Assembly (NCBI GenBank): GCA_964614375.1
Contig: CAZTLI010000157.1
Location: forward strand, 1 to 10,990
Reading direction: 5' to 3'
Source of the DNA: CAZTLI01 sp964614375
Lineage (GTDB): Bacteria > Chloroflexota > Anaerolineae > Aggregatilineales > Phototrophicaceae
DNA length: 10,990 nucleotides
A program made the translations under genes and the position numbers. Below are positions 1 to 7,585 of this stretch, in pieces (positions within the stretch are counted from its first letter, which is position 1; the number at the start of each line of letters is the position of its first letter). The notes beneath the pieces are model-generated. The model saw only the letters and a list, made by a program, of their open reading frames with translations, did no database searches and was not told the origin of the DNA.

Positions 1-363
1 ATTATTGATTTTCTCGAAATGCAGCACATTCGCAAATCAATCGTCGGCACACTCAGTTACGGGTTGCGTAAGCGGGTGGAATTAGGACGCGCACTCGCGC
101 TCGAACCAACGCTGCTGTTATTAGATGAACCCATGGCGGGCATGAACGTCGAAGAAAAAGAAGACATGGCGCGCTTCATCCTGGATATTCACGAGCGCGA
201 AAAAATGACCATCATGCTGATTGAACATGATATTGGTCTGGTGATGGATATTTCACATCATATTGTTGCCCTTGATTTTGGTCAGAAAATTGCTGAAGGT
301 ACGCCCGCAGAAATTCGCAAGAACGAGCGTGTGATTAAAGCCTATTTAGGACAGGAAGCGTAA
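1..363 (+). CDS. livG: LivG-type ABC transporter ATP-binding protein, C-terminal part (5' truncated by window edge)
   Basis: This is the C-terminal 120 residues of a cytoplasmic ATPase that powers a HAAT-type importer. The reading frame is open from base 1, so the first ATG (base 19) is internal and the Walker A half lies outside the window. The ABC signature is LSYGLRKRVE (residues about 18-27). It departs from LSGGQ in the way usual for LivG proteins (LSYG or LPYG). Walker B with the catalytic glutamate is LLLLDEP (38-44), and the H-loop is IEHD. The C-terminus (GQKIAEGTPAEI, then a short tail) is typical of LivG. The TAA stop is followed after 2 nt by the start of the acyl-CoA synthetase gene, so the two are co-transcribed and probably translationally coupled. 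The LivG assignment over LivF rests on the LSYG signature and the IEHD switch; a second, LivF-like ATPase lies downstream. Confidence 0.93.
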   Translation: MIDFLEMQHIRKSIVGTLSYGLRKRVELGRALALEPTLLLLDEPMAGMNVEEKEDMARFILDIHEREKMTIMLIEHDIGLVMDISHHIVALDFGQKIAEGTPAEIRKNERVIKAYLGQEA

Positions 364-365
364 TC

Positions 366-2351
366 ATGATTGTAGAAAAATCGACCATTCCCTATCGTCC
401 AGCAAAGGCGGGCACAATCTATACCTCACAATTGCCCGAACAGACCTATAAACCGCTTCCTGAAAATGCGAACACGCTCTCTAAACAATTCTTACTGCGT
501 GTCAAGGCGCTGGGTGATGATGTTGCCATGCGTAAAAAGAACTACGGCATCTGGCAGCAGTATACGTGGAACGAAGTCTATGCCCATGTGAGCGATTTTT
601 GTCTGGGTTTGGTCAGTCTCGGCCTAAAAACTGAAGAAACTGTTGCCATCATTGGTGAAAATGACCCCGAATTCTATTGGGCGCAGGTCGCTGTTCATGC
701 GGCACGGTCACGGACAGTCGGCGTCTTCAGCGACGCATCGCCACCGGAACTGCATTATGTCCTTGAAACCACGGGCGCGACATTCTTACTCGCCCACGAT
801 CAAGAACAGGTCGATAAGGCGCTGGACTTAAAAGAAAAAGCGACACGTATTCGCAAGGTGATTTACTGGGACGAACGCGGACTCTGGGCGTATGACGATG
901 ATTGGCTGATCAGTTTCACTGATGTCGAAGCGTTAGGGCGTGCGTATCGTCAATCCAACCCGGATGTGTTCGAGAAAATGGTCGCCGCAACACAACCGGA
1001 AGATGTCATTATCCTGAGCATGACATCGGGCACCACGAGCGCGCCTAAGTTTGCCATGATTACGCAGTATCAGTATATTCTAGGCAATCAGATTTTCTTC
1101 GATTACATGCGTTCGTACCAGACGGACAATTGGCTCTCGTTCAGCCCCATGGCATGGGCCAGCGAACAGGCCTTTGGCTTCGCGCCACACCTGATTCATG
1201 GGCATGTGGTGAATTTCCCTGAAGGGCCAGAGACCATCCAAACCGACATCCGCGAGATTGCACCGGCTGGACTCTTGATCCCCAGCCGCCTATGGGAAAA
1301 TCTTGCCAGCATTATGCAAGTTCGAATCCACGATAGTTCGTGGATTAATCGGGTTTTGTATAAATTATTTATGCCAATCGCATACAAAGTGATTGATTTA
1401 GAAGATGAGCGCAAGACCATCCCCCCGCATCTCAAAGCACTGCGATGGTTGGGTGAATTTGCCGTATTTCAACCGCTGCGGGATAAAGTGGGGCTAACCC
1501 ACGCGCGCAATGTCCTCACCGCAGGCGCAGCCCTTAGCCCGGATGTCATTCGCTTTTTCCGCGCGTTAGGGGTTGAACTCCGGCAGCTCTATGCGTCCAC
1601 CGAAACCTTCGGCACGCTGCATGTTCCCGGAAAGGTCAAACTCGCAAGCGTCGGCGTCATTCTGCCGGGTGTGGAAATCAAGATTGCCGAAGATCAGGAA
1701 ATCCTCATCCGCACCCAGGCCCGTTTCGCTGGCTACTTTAATGACCCGGAAAAAACTGGCGAAGCGCTGGACGAAGAAGGCTGGTATCACACCGGTGATG
1801 CCGGGTACATCGACGAGGACGGTCATTTGATTTACCTTGACCGCGTAAAGGATATGATTGAACTCGCAAATGGCGAAACGTTCAGCCCGCAGTATATTGA
1901 AGGCCGCCTGAAGTTTAGCCCGAATATTCAAGATGTCATGGCGCTCGGCGGCTTCGACATGGCTTATGTGACGGCCATTATCATCATCGACTTTGAGACG
2001 ATGGCGCGCTGGGCAGAAAAGAATCGCGTGAACTTCACCACCTTTGTTGACCTGTCGCAAAAACCCGAAGTGGCTAACCTGATTACAGCCGACATTCAGC
2101 GCGTGAACGAGACCCTGCCACCGCCAGCCAGAATCCAGAAATTTGTCATCCTGCACAAAGCCTTTGACGCAGATGAGGCGGAACTCACCCGCACCCGTAA
2201 GCTGCGCCGCCATACTTTACAGCAAAAATATGGTGACATCCTTGAAGCCATGTATGGCGATAAAGAACGCATCGTTGTCAGCGCCGAAGTGAAATATCGC
2301 GATGGTCGTTCTGGCGTGGTCGAAACCGAGCTTTTCGTCAATTCCGTGTAA
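366..2351 (+). CDS. AMP-dependent acyl-CoA synthetase (long-chain/FadD-like), liv-cluster type
   Basis: This 661-residue ANL-superfamily enzyme should activate a carboxylic acid with ATP to an acyl-adenylate and then to acyl-CoA in the cytoplasm. The ATP-binding P-loop is TSGTTSAPK (residues 220-228), with serine where the consensus usually has glycine. Other core motifs are YASTE (409-413), GWYHTGD (472-478), the hinge motif LDRVKD (491-496) followed by ANGETFSPQYIE, and the conserved C-terminal lysine in RTRKLRR (K612). The ANGE..SPQ.IE pattern is that of long-chain fatty acyl-CoA synthetases, but the substrate cannot be read from the sequence. The ATG sits 2 nt after the livG stop. The position between livG and livH implies that the acid imported by this transporter is the substrate. 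This is inference: aromatic, branched or fatty acids are all possible. Confidence 0.93.
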   Translation: MIVEKSTIPYRPAKAGTIYTSQLPEQTYKPLPENANTLSKQFLLRVKALGDDVAMRKKNYGIWQQYTWNEVYAHVSDFCLGLVSLGLKTEETVAIIGENDPEFYWAQVAVHAARSRTVGVFSDASPPELHYVLETTGATFLLAHDQEQVDKALDLKEKATRIRKVIYWDERGLWAYDDDWLISFTDVEALGRAYRQSNPDVFEKMVAATQPEDVIILSMTSGTTSAPKFAMITQYQYILGNQIFFDYMRSYQTDNWLSFSPMAWASEQAFGFAPHLIHGHVVNFPEGPETIQTDIREIAPAGLLIPSRLWENLASIMQVRIHDSSWINRVLYKLFMPIAYKVIDLEDERKTIPPHLKALRWLGEFAVFQPLRDKVGLTHARNVLTAGAALSPDVIRFFRALGVELRQLYASTETFGTLHVPGKVKLASVGVILPGVEIKIAEDQEILIRTQARFAGYFNDPEKTGEALDEEGWYHTGDAGYIDEDGHLIYLDRVKDMIELANGETFSPQYIEGRLKFSPNIQDVMALGGFDMAYVTAIIIIDFETMARWAEKNRVNFTTFVDLSQKPEVANLITADIQRVNETLPPPARIQKFVILHKAFDADEAELTRTRKLRRHTLQQKYGDILEAMYGDKERIVVSAEVKYRDGRSGVVETELFVNSV

Positions 2352-2408
2352 GCTATTACAGTGCGTGCTTTTAAGACCGACTAGAATTCTTGAAATAGAG
2401 GAATTTTC

Positions 2409-3605
2409 ATGCAAGCCATAGCCCCTGTATGGAAACAATATCGAAATAATCGTGCTCTGATTTACTTTTCATACGCCATCGCGATCATTTTGTTTGCGTT
2501 ATGGCTACAACCTTATGTTGCAGAAAGGTCTGGCGCGCGGCTCGTCCAAACCACCATCACCGGGCTGTTGCTCGGCGGTGTCTATGCGCTGGTCGCCCTG
2601 GGCATTGTCATCATTAACAAGGCATCCGGGGTCTTTAATTTCGCGCATGGCTGGTTGATGGTGCTCGGCGGGATGATATTTTTTAGTTTTTTCACCGTTG
2701 GCAGCATCTCGCCAGTTGCGGCGGGATTATTAGCTTTTGCAACTGTGCTTATGGTCATCACGACACCGGGCTACCGCACGATTCTCGATCCACGCTACAT
2801 CATTGGCGGGATTGTGGCAGTGATTGTCCTGATATTTTTGATGATTTATGGGGGCATTGAGTGGCGCTGGATACACGCCGTCGTCGGGACATTCTGCGGC
2901 AGCATCCTTATCGGCCTTGCGGTAGAACGGTTTACAATCCGCCCGCTCATTGGTCAGCCCTTGTTCACCGCGGTGCTCATGACCCTCGCGCTGGCAGAGA
3001 TGTTTCATGGCACGATTCAAATTCTTTGGGGTGCTGTGACCCTCGATTTACCCATTTTTATTGACCCGGCAACACGCGGCGGTTTTCGCCCCTTACGGAT
3101 TGATCAATTTGATGAGATCCTCGGCGGGTCGATTATTGTACAAATCGACTTTGTAATTGCGTTTATACTGGCGGTGATTGCGTTCGGCGGCTTTATAGTG
3201 TTCTTTCGCTACACGAACACCGGCCTCGCGATGCGTGCCACGTCAGAAAACCAGCAGCTTGCCCAATCGGTAGGTCTGCGCGTCCGCACGATTTTGGCAA
3301 CCACATGGGCGATTGCCGTTTTGATGGCAGCCATTGCCGGCATATTACAGGGTGGTGCAGCCGGTTTATCGCAAAATATCAATCTCATGGCGCTGCGTGT
3401 GTTCCCGGCGATTCTGCTCGGCGGATTAGAGTCGATTGGCGGCGCATTTGTCGGAGGGATTGTTATTGGATTGGTTGAACAATTTGGCATCCTTCTATTT
3501 CCTAATCAAGTCGGCACCGAACTCGCGCCTTATGTAGTATTAATGATCGTCTTAGTCATTCGCCCCGATGGCCTGTTCGGTGAAAAGCGTATTGAGCGTA
3601 TTTAG
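2409..3605 (+). CDS. livH: LivH-type branched-chain amino acid/acid ABC transporter permease
   Basis: This is an integral membrane subunit of the HAAT importer. The family signature is clear: GLLLGGVYALVALG (residues 52-65) followed by INKASGVFNFAHGWLMVLGG (69-88), and later VERFTIRPL (172-180). The cytoplasmic coupling loop contains GLAMRATSENQQLAQSVG, and the C-terminal part has FPAILLGGLESIGGAFVGG. At 398 residues it is about 100 longer than common LivH proteins. It has an extra hydrophobic N-terminal segment (about 17-34) and an added segment of about 55 residues with a further hydrophobic helix (about 131-148) before VERF. AGAGGAA lies about 6 nt before the ATG. A 57-nt gap separates it from the synthetase gene, with no convincing terminator or promoter in it. 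It should pair with the LivM-type permease next door. Confidence 0.93.
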   Translation: MQAIAPVWKQYRNNRALIYFSYAIAIILFALWLQPYVAERSGARLVQTTITGLLLGGVYALVALGIVIINKASGVFNFAHGWLMVLGGMIFFSFFTVGSISPVAAGLLAFATVLMVITTPGYRTILDPRYIIGGIVAVIVLIFLMIYGGIEWRWIHAVVGTFCGSILIGLAVERFTIRPLIGQPLFTAVLMTLALAEMFHGTIQILWGAVTLDLPIFIDPATRGGFRPLRIDQFDEILGGSIIVQIDFVIAFILAVIAFGGFIVFFRYTNTGLAMRATSENQQLAQSVGLRVRTILATTWAIAVLMAAIAGILQGGAAGLSQNINLMALRVFPAILLGGLESIGGAFVGGIVIGLVEQFGILLFPNQVGTELAPYVVLMIVLVIRPDGLFGEKRIERI

Positions 3606-3665
3606 CCCAGGTCATTCACATTTGTTTAAGAAAATAGTGGTTTCATAACGAAAACTGGAGTCATT

Positions 3666-5102
3666 ATGGCGAATATTCGCCCAGCGGGTGTTTTTGACAC
3701 AACCTATAAACAAGATATTGCCCTTGACCGGACGCGCCTGGATAAGTTTCTCAAGCGATGGATTGGACTCGGTTTGCTGCTGCTGATCCCGCTGCTAACC
3801 GTGCGCGGCCCATTTGGAGTGAATATCTTTGCGGAAACCTGGATCGGCACAATTAACCGCATCGCGATTTTTGTGATTGCGGTACAAGGTCTGAACTTGC
3901 TGATTGGCTATACCGGGCAGATTTCCTTAGGTCATGCGGCATTTATGGGCATTGGCGCCTATGGCTCGGCCATTCTAGCGCGTGAGCTGGGCATGTCGTT
4001 CTGGTTGGCACTGCCGCTCACGGCGCTCATCACCGGCCTGGTGGGACTCTTGTTTGGTTTGCCATCGCTGCGCGTTAAAGGCTTTTATCTGGCGATGGCA
4101 ACACTGGCGGCGCAATTTATCATTCCCTGGGTCTTGCGCTATCCTATGGAGCACCTCACTGGCGGCACACGCCCATTAAACGTCCCTGCCCCGGTGATTG
4201 GGCCTTTTGGCGCACACAATCAAACCACACAAAACAGCACCGGCAGCGACCCTATCGAAATTGTCATCAACACGGGCGACGCCATTATGGTCGATATACT
4301 CTATGTGAATTTGACCTATAGTGGCGGTGCCGCACCCATGCTGCGGTTAGTCAACGCTGATGGCGAAGTCGTGGTTGGCGGTGACATTAATATGCAGTTT
4401 ATCACGAACGATGCGGGTGCAGTCACCGGCTTCACCTACACGGCGACAAAACCCGGTAATTATGTTCTGACCGTTTTGCCACCTGAATCAGAAACCGCCT
4501 TTGGTGTGGATGTCGTACAACGGCGCGCGCTGAGTTTTTCGGCAGACATTGCCATTTATTACATCATTGTCCCGATTTCGGTATTATTGATGCTGCTAGC
4601 ACGCAATATCATTCGTACCCGTGTCGGACGCGCTTTTATTTCAGTCCGAGACAATGACCTCGCGGCAGAATTGCTGGGCATCAATGTCTTTCGCTATAAA
4701 CTGCAAGCCTTTTTCTTGAGCGCGGTTTATGCGGGCATCGCGGGCACCCTATTAGCATTCGAGTCCAATAGCCTGTCACTCGATAGTTTTCGTCTCGACA
4801 CATCGGTATTGATGCTGGCAATGCTCATCATTGGCGGCGCTGGTTTCCCCCTTGGCGCTTTGTTCGGGGTGGGATTTGTACGCATATTGACCGATTCGGT
4901 TATCCCGTCCGTATCACCTGTCTTGCGGGACAATCTGCCGGGATTGTTACCATTCATCGGCGAAGTGAATATTGACGCCGCTGTTAGTCCATTATTGTTT
5001 GGTACGGCGCTTGTCTTATTCCTTGTGATCGAACCGCGCGGCATTGCCCATCGCTGGGAAGTGTTGAAAGCCGCGTGGAAAATTCGACCTTACTCGCATT
5101 AG
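3666..5102 (+). CDS. livM: LivM-type ABC transporter permease with inserted extracytoplasmic domain
   Basis: This is the second membrane subunit of the importer, 478 residues long. LivM hallmarks are GLNLLIGYTGQISLGHAAFM (residues 75-94), GAYGSA, LRVKGFYLAMATLAAQF (135-151), the LTGG loop (164-167), and the cytoplasmic coupling motif RVGRAFISVRDNDLAAELLG (319-338), followed by INVFRYKLQAFFLSAVYAG. Between the LTGG loop and the next membrane helix (about 295-313) lies an insertion at about residues 182-288. It is not part of ordinary LivM and looks like a secreted beta-sandwich: alternating strands, LRLVNADGEVV, and a PGNYVLTV strand as in PPC- or GOLD-like domains. The reading frame is open throughout and flanked by intact LivM sequence, so it is a true insertion and not a frameshift. 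TGGAG lies 6 nt before the ATG. The hydrophilic C-terminal loop at about 409-440 is also long. Confidence 0.93.
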   Translation: MANIRPAGVFDTTYKQDIALDRTRLDKFLKRWIGLGLLLLIPLLTVRGPFGVNIFAETWIGTINRIAIFVIAVQGLNLLIGYTGQISLGHAAFMGIGAYGSAILARELGMSFWLALPLTALITGLVGLLFGLPSLRVKGFYLAMATLAAQFIIPWVLRYPMEHLTGGTRPLNVPAPVIGPFGAHNQTTQNSTGSDPIEIVINTGDAIMVDILYVNLTYSGGAAPMLRLVNADGEVVVGGDINMQFITNDAGAVTGFTYTATKPGNYVLTVLPPESETAFGVDVVQRRALSFSADIAIYYIIVPISVLLMLLARNIIRTRVGRAFISVRDNDLAAELLGINVFRYKLQAFFLSAVYAGIAGTLLAFESNSLSLDSFRLDTSVLMLAMLIIGGAGFPLGALFGVGFVRILTDSVIPSVSPVLRDNLPGLLPFIGEVNIDAAVSPLLFGTALVLFLVIEPRGIAHRWEVLKAAWKIRPYSH

Positions 5103-5121
5103 CGGTTTGTTTAAAACACGC

Positions 5122-5127
5122 TACAAT
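5122..5127 (+). promoter_or_regulatory. Possible -10 element (TACAAT) upstream of livK
   Basis: TACAAT matches the sigma70 -10 consensus at five of six positions and lies about 100 nt before the livK start. No good -35 is seen at 16-18 nt (TTAGCG at 5099-5104 is poor). It might give extra expression of the binding protein, which is usually needed in excess over the membrane parts. The evidence is weak. Confidence 0.22.
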
Positions 5128-5230
5128 CAAATGAGGTAGATGAAGGAGGTAGGTATCGACCATCGGGTGATCTTATTGCAGCAAACTATTGCCACATTTG
5201 TAAGTGAGAAAACGAAAGGGTATTTGCATA

Positions 5231-6613
5231 ATGCGTAAGTTACTGCTGCTTCTTGTTGTTGTTTTAGCTGTTTCTGTCACCATTGTACCTGTCACCGCAC
5301 AGGATATGATGGAAAATCCATCTGTACATACCGAGTGCGAAGTTGACCTCACGGGTGAAACGATTTCGCTGTATCACTTCGGTGATTTGAGTGGCGCGTA
5401 TGCCTTCATCACCCAACCCATCATCGCCGCATTCGATGACGCCGCAGCCTACTTCAATGAACACGGTGGCATCTGTGGTGCGGAAGTGAACCATGTTTTC
5501 GAAGATACGGGTGGTGACCTACAGGCAACACAATCGGTCTATGATCGTTTTTCAGCCGAGTATGACCCGCAAGTTTTGCTGCTGTATTCATCGCCAGACA
5601 GTGAACTGCTGCGTGAACAGGTTGCAGAAGATGGTCGCCTTGTGCTCATCTCCGCGGGTTCAGTAGAAGGCCTCTATGGTGAAGATGGGCAAACTCCGGG
5701 TTGGATTTATGCCAGCAATCCGCTGTATGTCAATCAGTTCGGCAGCTTCTGCGACTATGTTGCCGCCAACAGTGAAATGTATCCCGAACCCGTTATCGGC
5801 TATATTAGCTGGCCCGGTGCGTTCGGTGAAGCCGCCTTCACTGAAGAGGGCAATGCCTATTGCGAAGGTCTCGGTGTCGAGGTGGTGGACGAACCACAAA
5901 TCTTCCTCCCCAGCGATACAGACATTTTCACACAGGTACAGAATCTCGTCGATGCGGGCGCGAATATTCTCTATACCAACACCCTGGCAACCGGCCCCGC
6001 GCTGGTCGCTTCAACCGTTGTTGATCTCGGTCTGGAAGATGATGTCACCGTTGCAGGTGTGAACTGGGTCATGGACATCACGGTTGGTTTGCTCGGACAG
6101 ACCACGCGCCGCAGCAATGGCCTGCCGGCAGTTGACGGTATCCTGGGTTCGATGCCATTCGCATGGTGGTCAGAAGCAGCGACCAACCCCGGTGTTGCGT
6201 TTGTCACCCAGCAAGCGGAATTGAACGCGCGCACGCTGCCACAGCGCAATATCGCCTATCTGCTGAGTTGGGGTTCATTCGACCTATTTGTTGAAATGTA
6301 TATTCAGACTGTGAATCGTGTTGGCAGTTTAGACGCGGTAACAGGCGCGGACTTGCGCGAAACCATCAATACGTGGGACTTCTCGCCACTGGGTTTGTGG
6401 AACGGCAGTTATGCGGAAGGCTTCCGCGACGCCGTGCAAAATCGCATTGCGGTGATGCGCTTCCTGAATGCCGACGGCACTGGCCCGGCGACCTCAGCCG
6501 ACGACGCACTGGTTGTCGAAACTGAGTCTGGCCCGCTGTTCATCCCCATCGTAATTCCGTTGACCGACTTTACCGAAGTACCGAATCTGCGTCCGGGCGC
6601 GATGGACGGGTAA
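5231..6613 (+). CDS. livK: LivK-type extracytoplasmic substrate-binding protein (peripla_BP_6 family)
   Basis: This is a secreted binding protein that captures the ligand and delivers it to LivH/LivM. From the ATG it has 460 residues. It starts with a Sec signal peptide: MRK, a hydrophobic core LLLLLVVVLAVSVTIVP, and a likely cut after VTA (about residue 23). There is no lipobox cysteine, so it is not an obvious lipoprotein. The mature part shows the type I fold pattern of the HAAT family: GDLSGAYAFITQPIIAAFDD (51-70), YFNEHGGICG (74-83), then LVLISAGSVEGLYG. Cysteines at about 36, 82, 174 and 211 could form two disulfides. I chose the ATG at 5231 over an in-frame GTG at 5204 because AAAGGG lies 10 nt before it and a signal peptide should begin at MRKLL. 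The bound ligand cannot be inferred; the neighbouring CoA ligases suggest a carboxylate. Confidence 0.9.
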   Translation: MRKLLLLLVVVLAVSVTIVPVTAQDMMENPSVHTECEVDLTGETISLYHFGDLSGAYAFITQPIIAAFDDAAAYFNEHGGICGAEVNHVFEDTGGDLQATQSVYDRFSAEYDPQVLLLYSSPDSELLREQVAEDGRLVLISAGSVEGLYGEDGQTPGWIYASNPLYVNQFGSFCDYVAANSEMYPEPVIGYISWPGAFGEAAFTEEGNAYCEGLGVEVVDEPQIFLPSDTDIFTQVQNLVDAGANILYTNTLATGPALVASTVVDLGLEDDVTVAGVNWVMDITVGLLGQTTRRSNGLPAVDGILGSMPFAWWSEAATNPGVAFVTQQAELNARTLPQRNIAYLLSWGSFDLFVEMYIQTVNRVGSLDAVTGADLRETINTWDFSPLGLWNGSYAEGFRDAVQNRIAVMRFLNADGTGPATSADDALVVETESGPLFIPIVIPLTDFTEVPNLRPGAMDG

Positions 6614-6636
6614 AACCGTTTTGTTGCACCAACACG

Positions 6637-6667
6637 ACGGGGCAGCCAGCGATGGTTGCCCCGTTTT
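6637..6667 (+). terminator. Intrinsic terminator/attenuator between livK and livF
   Basis: This is a 12-bp stem: 6637-6648 (ACGGGGCAGCCA) pairs with 6653-6664 (TGGTTGCCCCGT), with a single G-U wobble. It closes on a GCGA loop, a GNRA tetraloop, and is followed directly by TTTT. It lies 23 nt after the livK stop and about 40 nt before livF. The U tract is short and then broken by C, so partial termination or protection of the livK 3' end is more likely than a complete stop, since livF and the ligase downstream belong to the same system. Confidence 0.75.
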
Positions 6668-6703
6668 CACGCATATCGCAGGAACAAATAGGGAATAATG
6701 CTT

Positions 6704-7543
6704 ATGGAAATGGCAAAAGAAAAAAAAGACGATATTGTCAAGCCAAATACACTCAGCGTTAACAATATTGAAGTCATCTATAACAGCATCATTTTGGTGC
6801 TTCGCGGCGTATCGTTTCAAGTACAGCCGGGACAGGTCGTCACCCTGCTGGGGCCCAATGGCGCGGGTAAATCCACCACATTAAAGGCCATTAGCGGCCT
6901 GCTCAAAAGCGAATTAGGCGAGGTCACGCGCGGCAGCATCATCTGGAATGGTGAACGTATCGACAATCAGAGCGCCGAAGATATTGTCCGTAAAGGTATC
7001 ATTCAAGTCATCGAAGGTCGCCCTCTGTTCCAGCACCTAACAGTAGAAGAAAATCTACATACGGGTTCGATGGTCTATAAAGGTGGACGACATTTCAGTA
7101 AAGATGTCGAGATGGTCTATGGATATTTCCCGCGCTTGAAGAATATGCGTAAGAACATCAGCGGCTATTTATCGGGCGGTGAGCAGCAAATGCTCGTAAT
7201 TGGTCGGGCAATGATGGGGCATCCTACCCTTTTGATGCTCGATGAACCATCGCTCGGTCTTGCACCTATGCTCGTCGCTGAAATTTTTGAAATCGTTCGC
7301 AATATCCTCGAACAAGAAGGCGTATCCGTATTATTGGTCGAGCAAAATGCTCGTGCTGCATTGGAATTGGCAGACTATGGTTATGTGATGGAAAATGGAC
7401 GTGTGGTGTTAGATGGCGATGCCAAGATGCTGCGCGAAAACGAAGATATTAAAGAATTTTATCTGGGTCTGGATCAGACGGGTGACCGCAAAAGCTATCG
7501 CGATGTCAAACACTATAAGCGGCGCAAACGCTGGTTGGGCTAA
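6704..7543 (+). CDS. livF: LivF-type ABC transporter ATP-binding protein
   Basis: This is the second cytoplasmic ATPase of the importer, 279 residues from the ATG at 6704. Walker A is GPNGAGKST (50-58), the Q-loop region is IIQVIEGRPLF, the ABC signature is LSGGEQQ (156-162), and Walker B is LLMLDEP (176-182). The switch region reads VEQN, with Gln in place of the usual His, as is normal in LivF. The C-terminus has a basic tail, RDVKHYKRRKRWLG, beyond the usual LivF end. From memory, similar tails occur in LivF-like ATPases encoded beside acyl-CoA ligases. Two in-frame ATGs are possible. AGGGA (6690-6694) is 9 nt from the ATG at 6704 but only 3 nt from the one at 6698, so I prefer 6704 (the alternative adds two residues). 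It lies downstream of the livK hairpin and 42 nt before the PaaK-like gene. Confidence 0.93.
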   Translation: MEMAKEKKDDIVKPNTLSVNNIEVIYNSIILVLRGVSFQVQPGQVVTLLGPNGAGKSTTLKAISGLLKSELGEVTRGSIIWNGERIDNQSAEDIVRKGIIQVIEGRPLFQHLTVEENLHTGSMVYKGGRHFSKDVEMVYGYFPRLKNMRKNISGYLSGGEQQMLVIGRAMMGHPTLLMLDEPSLGLAPMLVAEIFEIVRNILEQEGVSVLLVEQNARAALELADYGYVMENGRVVLDGDAKMLRENEDIKEFYLGLDQTGDRKSYRDVKHYKRRKRWLG

Positions 7544-7585
7544 CCCACCCTCATATTACTCACTTTTACTCATGGAGGACGTAAT

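Noticed and set aside
1..363. Degenerate ABC signature LSYG in the LivG fragment as a sign of inactivation
   Set aside because: LSYG or LPYG is normal for LivG-type ATPases, and Walker B and the H-loop are intact.
1566..2213. Long minus-strand open frame (215 codons) opposite the acyl-CoA synthetase
   Set aside because: The + strand frame carries all the catalytic motifs of the synthetase. The minus frame has no recognisable domain and is an antisense shadow.
5204..5230. Upstream GTG start for livK adding MRKRKGICI
   Set aside because: No ribosome binding site at suitable spacing. The ATG at 5231 has AAAGGG 10 nt upstream and begins a normal signal peptide.
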